Shown here: piece after piece, positions 1-6,528 of the stretch
Layout of the letters: each line of letters starts with the position of its first letter
Numbering within the stretch: position 1 is the stretch's first letter
Origin: Chitinophagales bacterium
GTDB lineage: Bacteria > Bacteroidota > Bacteroidia > Chitinophagales > BACL12
Direction: 5' to 3'
NCBI GenBank assembly: GCA_014380545.1
Contig: JACMJP010000201.1
Span: 1-12,170, forward strand
DNA length: 12,170 bases
Program-made: the position numbers and the translations under genes
Notes under the pieces: model-generated
Databases searched by the model: none
Seen by the model: the letters and a program-made list of their open reading frames with translations, nothing else
What the model was told of the DNA's origin: nothing

Positions 1-1157
1 GTTAATGAACGATATGCAACTTCATCACTTGCCAATTCTTTTAATACTTCCATTTCTGTTCTTGCATGCGAAAGCATATCAACAAAATTATATACGATTA
101 CATTCAAGTCATTATTTACCAAATTTAAAATATTGTCCTCAAGGTTTTTACCTTCAGCATGATTTAATATTTTATGATAAGTATATTTATTAAGCGTTAA
201 TTTATTACGGACAATATTATCTTTTAAAAATTCAGGCTCCTGCAAATTTTTTCCACCTTCATCTTCATCATTCAGCCATAAATTCGGCATCCGTTTTTCT
301 ATTTCAGCGGGAGTGAGCCCTGCAAAAATTGCATTGCGGCAATATTGTGTTGCAGTAGGTAAAATACTGTAGAAATAATCTTCTGATACTAATTTAAAAG
401 ATTCGGTAATAAGCGGTTCAATTGTTTTAAACTGATCATACCGCAAATTATCAATTAAAATAAAAAAGGTTGGTATTTTATCTTTCAGCAATGGAAATAC
501 TTTTTGTTTTAACATTGTATTTGACATTACAGGAATGCTGTTCCCTTTTCCATTCAACCAGTTCAAATAATTTTTATCAATAAATTTTCCGAACTCCACA
601 TTCGCTTCATTCTTTTGAGATACCAAAACTTCTTTCATTCCGGAAGTTGCAGATACATCTAATTGTAATTCCCAGAAAATAATTTTTTTATATAACTCAT
701 ACCATTGTTCATGATCAGAAGCATCCTGTAAATTGAAAAATATTTTTTGAAATTCTTTCTGATATGATGAATCCGTTTTTTCACTCACTAATTTTTTGCT
801 GTCAATTAATTTTTTAATAGTGAGCAACATTTGCTGTGGTCGCACAGGCTTAATTAAATAATCACTTATTTGCGAACCGATAGCATCTTCCATCAAATTT
901 TCTGTTTCATTTTTTGTTATCAGAACGATGGGGATGTTCGGGCGTTTTTCCTTTATTTGTTGTAATGCTTCCAAACCCGTGATGCCCGGCATCATTTCAT
1001 CTAAGAAAATTAAATTAATATCAGGATCCATGCATTTATCTATTGCATCAAGCCCGTTACTTACAGCATCCACTTCATAACCTTTCTCTTCAAGAAAAAG
1101 AATTAATGGTTTCAGCATTTCAATTTCATCATCAGCCCATAAAATTTTTATATTCAT
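1..1157 (-). CDS. porX: PorX-type response regulator with PglZ/alkaline-phosphatase-like effector domain (3' end missing)
   Basis: I translated the minus strand from the ATG at 1157-1155. The frame stays open for 385 codons and runs off the left edge, so about the last quarter is missing (family members are near 520 aa). Residues 1-118 form a CheY-like receiver with the acidic pair D9/D10, phospho-acceptor D53 in FLDEMMPG, T81 and K103 in the LIKPV motif. A linker leads to a PglZ/alkaline-phosphatase-superfamily domain from about residue 230. Likely metal or catalytic positions there are D236 (LIDN), T270 in PTATQYCRNA, and D360 and H364 in NFVDMLSH. This receiver-PglZ architecture is that of PorX, which with the sensor kinase PorY controls T9SS expression and function in Porphyromonas and Flavobacterium and has phosphodiesterase activity on oligonucleotides. 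The protein should be cytoplasmic. It diverges from the HD-hydrolase gene. Family assignment is strong; the exact metal ligands are inferred by motif position. Confidence 0.93.
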   Translation of the reverse strand, partial: MNIKILWADDEIEMLKPLILFLEEKGYEVDAVSNGLDAIDKCMDPDINLIFLDEMMPGITGLEALQQIKEKRPNIPIVLITKNETENLMEDAIGSQISDYLIKPVRPQQMLLTIKKLIDSKKLVSEKTDSSYQKEFQKIFFNLQDASDHEQWYELYKKIIFWELQLDVSATSGMKEVLVSQKNEANVEFGKFIDKNYLNWLNGKGNSIPVMSNTMLKQKVFPLLKDKIPTFFILIDNLRYDQFKTIEPLITESFKLVSEDYFYSILPTATQYCRNAIFAGLTPAEIEKRMPNLWLNDEDEGGKNLQEPEFLKDNIVRNKLTLNKYTYHKILNHAEGKNLEDNILNLVNNDLNVIVYNFVDMLSHARTEMEVLKELASDEVAYRSL

Positions 1158-1253
1158 GTTTGTTATTTTTGCTTTTTATCCAACAGATGCAGAACAAAGT
1201 TGGAGATCATACTAATTAGCGAAGTGTAAAATTAATCATCAAAGTTTACCCGG
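1158..1253. promoter_or_regulatory. Divergent intergenic region between porX and the HD-hydrolase gene
   Basis: This 96-bp spacer must hold the porX promoter and probably that of the plus-strand HD/lpx cluster. On the plus strand, 1164-1171 reads TATTTTTG, matching the Bacteroidota -7 consensus TAnnTTTG, but I see no TTTG at the right distance upstream (-33), so it is only a weak candidate. For porX the nearest similar strings (TAAACTTTG and AACTTTG read on the minus strand) have the wrong spacing. No riboswitch or clear operator palindrome is visible. Confidence 0.35.
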
Positions 1254-2474
1254 TTGAATAAGCGAAAGATTTTTAACGACCCTGTTTATGGTTTTATTAC
1301 AATACCCTACGAAATAATTTTCGATATTATTGAGCATCCCTATTTTCAGAGGCTGCGCAGAATACAGCAACTGGGCTTAAGCAATCTTGTTTATCCGGGT
1401 GCAAATCATACAAGATTTCATCATGCACTTGGTGCAGTGCATTTAATGAGCAAGGCAATACATGTTTTGCGCAGCAAGAATATCAATATTTCTGATCACG
1501 AAGCGGAATCAGTTACAATCGCAATTTTATTGCACGATATGGGGCATGGTCCTTTTAGTCATGCGTTGGAAAAAACAATTATTGCTGCACATCATGAAGA
1601 ATTATCTGTGCAGTTCATGCATTTTCTCAACCTGGAGTTTGATAATAAATTAGATACTGCAATAGAAATTTTTAAAGGCACATATCCTAAAAGATTTTTA
1701 CATCAATTGGTTTCATCGCAAATTGATATTGACAGGTTAGATTATTTAACAAGGGATTCTTATTTCACCGGTGTGCATGAGGGAGTTGTTGGTTACGACA
1801 GGTTGATTGAAATGCTGGATGTTGCAAATGATGAATTGGTGATAGAGCAAAAAGGAATTTATTCCGTAGAAAAATTTATCATCGCCCGAAGAGTAATGTA
1901 CTGGCAGGTATATTTGCACAAAACAGTTATTTGCGCAGAACAAATGCTGATAAAGACATTAAAGCGGGCAAAATATCTTGCACAAACAAAAACAGAATTA
2001 TTTGCAACACCCGCATTACAATATTTTCTATATAATGATTTTGAAATAAAAGATTTTATAGAAAACAAATCTGTAATTGAAAAATTTGTTGAACTGGATG
2101 ATACAGATATTTATGCGGCTTTAAAAGCATGGCAAAATTGCGATGATAAGGTTTTGTCATTTTTAAGTGATGCAATTATCAATCGCAAATTATTTAAAAT
2201 TGAATTGGAGAATGTTATCATCAGTTCTGAAAGAATAGCGAAGGTTACTGAAAAAGTGAAAAAGAAATTTAAGGTAGATGAATTTGACCTGCAATACTTT
2301 GTGTTCAACGACAGCACAAGCAATTCAGCATACACAACGGAAAGTAACCGCATCAACATAAAATTCCGCAACGGAAATGTGCTGGATGTAGCGCAGGCAA
2401 GCGATCACCTTAATCTGGCTGCCTTATCGGAAACGGTGGTAAAACATTATCTTTGCTACCCAAAAAATTTGTAA
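1254..2474 (+). CDS. HD-domain phosphohydrolase (dNTPase/SAMHD1-like family)
   Basis: This 406-residue cytoplasmic protein belongs to the HD superfamily, in the branch related to dGTP triphosphohydrolases and SAMHD1. The metal-binding set is intact: H57 in TRFHHALG, H94-D95 in LLHDMGHGPFSH, and D160 in IDIDRLDY, the last followed by basic R161 where SAMHD1 has a nucleotide-contacting lysine. The family motif FNDPVYGFI lies at residues 7-15. The likely activity is dNTP triphosphate hydrolysis, but the substrate is not shown by sequence. The start is TTG at 1254: an in-frame TAA sits at 1233-1235 and no ATG or GTG lies between, while the MNKRKIFNDPVYG start matches the usual N-terminus of the family. 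The last codon is 3 bp before lpxD, so the two are almost certainly co-transcribed. The C-terminal third (about 270-406) is less conserved and I can assign no function to it. Confidence 0.9.
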   Translation: MNKRKIFNDPVYGFITIPYEIIFDIIEHPYFQRLRRIQQLGLSNLVYPGANHTRFHHALGAVHLMSKAIHVLRSKNINISDHEAESVTIAILLHDMGHGPFSHALEKTIIAAHHEELSVQFMHFLNLEFDNKLDTAIEIFKGTYPKRFLHQLVSSQIDIDRLDYLTRDSYFTGVHEGVVGYDRLIEMLDVANDELVIEQKGIYSVEKFIIARRVMYWQVYLHKTVICAEQMLIKTLKRAKYLAQTKTELFATPALQYFLYNDFEIKDFIENKSVIEKFVELDDTDIYAALKAWQNCDDKVLSFLSDAIINRKLFKIELENVIISSERIAKVTEKVKKKFKVDEFDLQYFVFNDSTSNSAYTTESNRINIKFRNGNVLDVAQASDHLNLAALSETVVKHYLCYPKNL

Positions 2475-2477
2475 CGG

Positions 2478-3518
2478 ATGGAATTTACTGCACAGGATCT
2501 TTGCAATTTTCTAAATGGAAAGTTAGAGGGCGATCCGTCAGTAAAAGTTTATAAACCAGCAAAAATTGAAGAAGCTGCTGAAGGCGATGCCTCCTTTCTT
2601 GCGAATGAAAAATATACCCCGTTTGCATACACAACAAAAGCATCTGTACTTATTGTAAATGAAAATATTGTTTTTGATAAACACATTCACCCGACAATTA
2701 TCAGAGTGAAAGATGCCTACGCCTCAATTGCAATTTTATTAGATCAATATAAATCAATTAACAAACGCAATAACGGAATTGAAACATATGCTTATATTTC
2801 TCCTAAATCAACTGTTGGAAAAAATGCACATGTTGGTGCATTCAGTTATGTGAGTGATGATGTAAAACTTGGTGATGATGTTCAAATACTTCCACATGTG
2901 TTTATAGGAAAAAATGTTTCAGTTGGAAATAATACTATTTTATTTCCCGGAGTAATGTTATTGGATGATTGTGTTGTTGGAAATAATTGTATCATAAATG
3001 CAAATGCAGTAATTGGAAGTGAAGGTTTTGGTTTTGTACCAACGGAAGATGGCTCTTATAAAAAAATTGCGCAGACAGGAAATGTTGTAATTGAAGATAA
3101 TGTAGAAATTGGCAGTAACTCAACAATTGATCGTGCAACAATGGGATCAACATTCATAAGGAAAGGAGTGAAGATTGATAATTTAGTGCAAATAGCACAT
3201 AATGTTGAAGTTGGTGAGAATACAGTTATTGCAGCCCAAAGCGGCATTGCCGGGAGTACGAAGGTTGGAAAAAATTGTGTAATAGGTGGTCAGGTTGGTA
3301 TTGTCGGGCATTTAACAATTGCTGACGGAACAAAAATTAATGCACAAAGCGGATTGGCAAAATCAATTAAAACTCCAAACACTGCTCTGACTGGTTCACC
3401 GGCATTTGAATTTGCATTAAGTATGCGCAGCCAGGTAGTATATAAAAAATTACCGGAGTTATATCAAAAAATTTTAGATTTGGAAAAAGAACTAATAGAA
3501 TTAAGAGCTAAGAATTAA
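2478..3518 (+). CDS. lpxD: UDP-3-O-acylglucosamine N-acyltransferase LpxD
   Basis: LpxD transfers a 3-hydroxyacyl chain from acyl-ACP to the 2-amino group of UDP-3-O-acyl-glucosamine, the third step of lipid A synthesis, in the cytoplasm. The 346 residues are full length for the family. Residues 1-100 form the uridine-binding domain (MEFTAQDLCNFLNGKLEGD start). Residues about 105-300 form a left-handed beta-helix of hexapeptide repeats of the type IGKNVSVGNN. The catalytic histidine is H241 in LVQIAHNVEVG, and the family motif SEGFGFVP lies at 181-188. A C-terminal helix (about 320-346) completes the trimer core. The gene starts 3 bp after the HD-hydrolase stop and is followed by a 66-bp gap to lpxC-fabZ. 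The order lpxD, lpxC-fabZ, lpxA is typical of Bacteroidota and leaves little doubt. Confidence 0.97.
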   Translation: MEFTAQDLCNFLNGKLEGDPSVKVYKPAKIEEAAEGDASFLANEKYTPFAYTTKASVLIVNENIVFDKHIHPTIIRVKDAYASIAILLDQYKSINKRNNGIETYAYISPKSTVGKNAHVGAFSYVSDDVKLGDDVQILPHVFIGKNVSVGNNTILFPGVMLLDDCVVGNNCIINANAVIGSEGFGFVPTEDGSYKKIAQTGNVVIEDNVEIGSNSTIDRATMGSTFIRKGVKIDNLVQIAHNVEVGENTVIAAQSGIAGSTKVGKNCVIGGQVGIVGHLTIADGTKINAQSGLAKSIKTPNTALTGSPAFEFALSMRSQVVYKKLPELYQKILDLEKELIELRAKN

Positions 3519-3584
3519 GATTGAAAAGAAATTAAAACTATTTTATAATAACAAACTAAGAATATTACATAAGGTTATATAACA

Positions 3585-4988
3585 ATGAACAATAAAAATC
3601 AGCATACAATAAAAAAATCAGTTACAGTTGCAGGCATTGGTTTGCATACGGGGGAGGAAGTAATAATGACATTTCATCCCGCACCTCCAAACTATGGATT
3701 TAAATTTAAAAGAATTGATTTACCTGATCAGCCAATTATAGAGGCAAGTGCAGATCTTGTTACTGAAACTGATCGTGGTACAACACTAAATAAGAACGGC
3801 GCAAAAGTTTCAACTATTGAACATGCCCTTGCAGCATTGGTTGGGATGGAAGTAGATAATGTACTCATGGAATTAAACAAGCAGGAAACACCAATAATGG
3901 ATGGCAGTTCAAAAGTGTTTGTTGAAGCATTATCAGGTATTGGAATAGAAGAGCAGGATGCTGCAAGAGAATATTTAAACATTACCGAAAATATTGTTTT
4001 AAAGGATCCTGTTAGAAAAACAGAAATAACGGCAGTGCCTTCTGATGAATATGAAGTTACTGTGATGATTGATTTTGAAAGTAAAGTATTGGGACAGCAG
4101 CATGCATCCTTGCATCATATTTCAGATTTTAAAAAAGAGGTTGCAAACAGCAGGACATTTTGTTTCCTGCATGAATTGGAAATGCTGTACGAAAATAATT
4201 TAATTCGTGGCGGCGATCTGAACAATGCAATTGTAATAGTTGATAAAGAAGTATCAGAACAGGAGATGCTGAAGTTGCGCAAAATGTTTAATAAAGAAAA
4301 TGTTACCGTTCAGAAAGAAGGTATTTTAAATAACCTGGAATTGCATTGGATTAATGAACCAGCCCGGCATAAACTTTTAGATGTTGTAGGCGATCTTGCT
4401 TTAGTTGGAAAACCAATTAAAGGGAAAGTAATAGCAGAACGCCCCGGTCATGCAAGTAATGTTGAATTCGCAAAAAAAATAAAACACTTTTTCAAACACA
4501 AAAGAAATATGCAGGACGCACCTTTTTATGATCCGAATTTACCGGCAATAATTGATATTAACAGAATAAATAAAATGCTTCCGCACCGCTATCCCATGCT
4601 GCTGATTGATAAAGTAATATCGCTCGATGAAAAACATGTAGTAGCGGTTAAGAATGTAACTTTTAATGAAGCATTTTTTCAGGGACATTTTCCGGGCAAT
4701 CCGGTAATGCCAGGTGTATTGCAGGTTGAAGCGCTTGCCCAAACCGGGGGTATATTTGTGTTGAGCCGTGTGCCCGATCCTGAAAATTATGATACATACT
4801 TTTTAAAAATAGATAAAGTAAAATTCAAACGCAAGGTTGTTCCCGGAGATACTTTACTTTTGAAAATGGAGTTAATAAATCCGGTACGCAGGGGAATTTG
4901 CGAAATGAAAGCTTCTGCTTATGTGGGGAACCATTTAGTAACTGAAGGCGAATTAACAGCACAAGTTGTAAAAAGAAATATTGCATGA
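3585..4988 (+). CDS. lpxC-fabZ: Bifunctional UDP-3-O-acyl-N-acetylglucosamine deacetylase / 3-hydroxyacyl-ACP dehydratase
   Basis: This 467-residue fusion joins two usually separate enzymes. Residues 1 to about 305 are LpxC, the zinc deacetylase that commits UDP-GlcNAc derivatives to lipid A. Zinc ligands are H80 (STIEHALAAL), H262 and D266 (ARHKLLDVVGDL); H289 in RPGHASN is the likely general acid/base. A short basic linker (about 300-315) leads to FabZ (about 316-467), the hotdog-fold dehydratase of fatty-acid elongation. It has LPHRYPMLLID at 332-342, catalytic H368 in GHFPGNPVMPG and E382 in VEALAQ. Both active sites look intact. Such fusions are characteristic of Bacteroidota. They tie in one polypeptide two enzymes on opposite sides of the 3-hydroxyacyl-ACP branch point: FabZ consumes what LpxA and LpxD need. 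The stop codon overlaps the lpxA start (ATGA at 4985-4988), so translation is probably coupled. Confidence 0.97.
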   Translation: MNNKNQHTIKKSVTVAGIGLHTGEEVIMTFHPAPPNYGFKFKRIDLPDQPIIEASADLVTETDRGTTLNKNGAKVSTIEHALAALVGMEVDNVLMELNKQETPIMDGSSKVFVEALSGIGIEEQDAAREYLNITENIVLKDPVRKTEITAVPSDEYEVTVMIDFESKVLGQQHASLHHISDFKKEVANSRTFCFLHELEMLYENNLIRGGDLNNAIVIVDKEVSEQEMLKLRKMFNKENVTVQKEGILNNLELHWINEPARHKLLDVVGDLALVGKPIKGKVIAERPGHASNVEFAKKIKHFFKHKRNMQDAPFYDPNLPAIIDINRINKMLPHRYPMLLIDKVISLDEKHVVAVKNVTFNEAFFQGHFPGNPVMPGVLQVEALAQTGGIFVLSRVPDPENYDTYFLKIDKVKFKRKVVPGDTLLLKMELINPVRRGICEMKASAYVGNHLVTEGELTAQVVKRNIA

Positions 4989-5773
4989 GTCAACCCTTAG
5001 CTTACGTTCATCCCCAGGCAAAAATTGCTGACAATGTTGTTGTTGAACCCTTTGCCTTTATATCTAAAAATGTTGAGATTGGTGAAGGTTCCTGGATAGG
5101 GCCAAACTCCACCATTATGCCGAATACCCGTATAGGAAAAAATTGCAGGATTTATCCGGGGGCTGTTATTGGTGCATCTCCGCAGGATCTTAAATTTGAT
5201 GGTGAAGAAACAGAAGTTATTATTGGGAATAATACAGTTATAAGAGAATGTGTAACAATTCATCGTGGGACAAAATATGCTTATAAAACTATAGTTGGAA
5301 ATAATTGTTTGCTCATGGCTTATGTTCATCTTGCGCATGATTGCAATGTTGGAAATAATGTAATTCTTGCAAACAGTGTTGGGCTTGCAGGGCATTGTGA
5401 AGTGGGCGATTGGGCAATATTGGAAGGCATGGTTGCTGTGCAGCAATTTATAAAAATAGGGCAGCATGCATTTATTGCCGGAGGATCATTGGTGAGAAAA
5501 GATGTTCCGCCTTTTGTGAAAGCAGCCCGTGAGCCTTTGAGTTATGTTGGGGTAAATTCAATTGGTTTGAGAAGAAGAGGGTTTAGCGCAGAAAATATTC
5601 AGCATATTCAGGATATATACAGGATGATTTTTGTGCGGGGATATAATATTAGTAAAGCCCTAAGTCTTATTGAAGCAGATATGCCTACCTCTGATGAAAG
5701 AGATATGATCGTTACCTTTATCCGCAACAGCAAAGGCGGTGTAATGAAAAGTTTTCGCCAGAGTAACGAATGA
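4985..5773 (+). CDS. lpxA: Acyl-[ACP]-UDP-N-acetylglucosamine O-acyltransferase LpxA
   Basis: LpxA catalyses the first lipid A step, moving a 3-hydroxyacyl group from ACP to the 3-OH of UDP-GlcNAc. The 262 residues match the usual length. Residues about 6-185 are a hexapeptide-repeat left-handed beta-helix, and 190-262 a helical C-terminal domain. The catalytic histidine is H118 in VHLAHDCNVGNN, aligned with H125 of the Escherichia coli enzyme. The segment ASPQDLKFDGEET (64-76) and the GLRRRGF motif (194-200) are further LpxA signatures that distinguish it from LpxD. It overlaps lpxC-fabZ upstream and the ABC gene downstream by four bases each. Acyl-chain length preference cannot be read reliably from the sequence. 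Confidence 0.97.
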   Translation: MSQPLAYVHPQAKIADNVVVEPFAFISKNVEIGEGSWIGPNSTIMPNTRIGKNCRIYPGAVIGASPQDLKFDGEETEVIIGNNTVIRECVTIHRGTKYAYKTIVGNNCLLMAYVHLAHDCNVGNNVILANSVGLAGHCEVGDWAILEGMVAVQQFIKIGQHAFIAGGSLVRKDVPPFVKAAREPLSYVGVNSIGLRRRGFSAENIQHIQDIYRMIFVRGYNISKALSLIEADMPTSDERDMIVTFIRNSKGGVMKSFRQSNE

Positions 5774-6387
5774 AAATAACGCTCGAAAAAATTTCTAAAA
5801 GATTTAATTATGACAAGATATTTACTGATATCAACTTCATATTTATTTCCGGTGAATCGTATGCTGTTATTGGTCCAAACGGGTCAGGAAAATCAACACT
5901 GCTGAAAATATTATCTGGCAATTTAACTCCATCATCAGGAAAAATTTATTTTGAATTGGGTGGAAAAATGATACCACTTGAAAATATTTATAAACATGTT
6001 AGTTACGCTGCTCCTTATCTTGAACTCATAGAAGAATTTACATTAGATGAAATAATAAATTTTCATTTTAAATTGAAAAATTTCTTACCCGGAATTGAAA
6101 TTCAGAAATTTAAAGACATCATTCATTTACCTGCACAGCAAAAAAAACAATTGAAATATTTTTCATCAGGAATGAAACAAAGAGTAAAACTTGCGCTTGC
6201 TGTTCTAAGTGATGCGCAAATTATTTTATTAGATGAACCAACTACTAATCTTGATGCTGCAAGTGTTGACTGGTATCTTTCAATCATTCAAAAATATACT
6301 GCTGATAAATTGCTTTTTATTGGCTCAAACCTTGAAAGGGAATATACTTTCTGCAATAAAATTCTGGATATAGTTGCTTATAAATGA
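5770..6387 (+). CDS. Small ABC-type ATPase with atypical Q- and H-loops
   Basis: This 205-residue protein is a single ABC nucleotide-binding domain without membrane segments. Walker A is GPNGSGKST (35-43), the signature is FSSGMKQR (131-138, in place of LSGGQ), and Walker B is IILLDEP with D155 and E156, followed by a TTNLD D-loop. Two conserved switch positions are substituted: the Q-loop glutamine position (YAAP, near 79-82) has no Gln, and the H-loop histidine is replaced within IGSNLE (S186 by alignment to THDLE). No permease gene is visible nearby. The start overlaps the lpxA stop (ATGA), so it is probably translated with the lipid A genes. A role in moving LPS precursors is possible but rests only on position. 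It could also be a CcmA-like or non-transport ATPase. The fold assignment is firm; the substrate is unknown. Confidence 0.88.
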   Translation: MKITLEKISKRFNYDKIFTDINFIFISGESYAVIGPNGSGKSTLLKILSGNLTPSSGKIYFELGGKMIPLENIYKHVSYAAPYLELIEEFTLDEIINFHFKLKNFLPGIEIQKFKDIIHLPAQQKKQLKYFSSGMKQRVKLALAVLSDAQIILLDEPTTNLDAASVDWYLSIIQKYTADKLLFIGSNLEREYTFCNKILDIVAYK

Positions 6388-6497
6388 GGAGTGTTTTGTA
6401 CTAAAATTAATGTTGCAAACATAATTCCGGGCAATACTCTGCGTTCATTTAAGGAATTCAACAAATAAATGACAGCGCAATGTATGCAGCTATTGTC

Positions 6498-6505
6498 TAT
6501 ATTTG
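6498..6505 (+). promoter_or_regulatory. Candidate -7 promoter element for the 910-aa secreted protein
   Basis: TATATTTG fits the Bacteroidota sigma-A -7 consensus TAnnTTTG exactly and lies 23 bp before the ATG at 6529, giving a short leader. I see no TTTG about 19-20 bp upstream (that stretch is GACAGCGCAATG), so the -33 box is missing or poor. The remaining 6388-6497 spacer holds a perfect 6-bp inverted repeat (AATTCC at 6423-6428, GGAATT at 6453-6458) with a 24-base loop, and no convincing terminator. Confidence 0.4.
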
Positions 6506-6528
6506 TAAATTAGAGTTCGATTTTAAAT

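Noticed and set aside
5..193. 62-codon plus-strand open frame
   Set aside because: It lies wholly antisense to the porX coding frame, which is far better supported.
2800..5420. Recurring DNA words such as GTTGGAAATAAT in lpxD and lpxA
   Set aside because: They encode hexapeptide repeats of the beta-helix fold; this is protein-level repetition, not a DNA repeat element.
4997..5467. 156-codon minus-strand open frame inside lpxA
   Set aside because: It is a shadow of the regular hexapeptide-repeat codons of lpxA and resembles no protein I know.
6423..6458. Inverted repeat AATTCC / GGAATT as a terminator after the ABC gene
   Set aside because: A six-base A/T-leaning stem with a 24-base loop and no following T-run is unlikely to terminate transcription.
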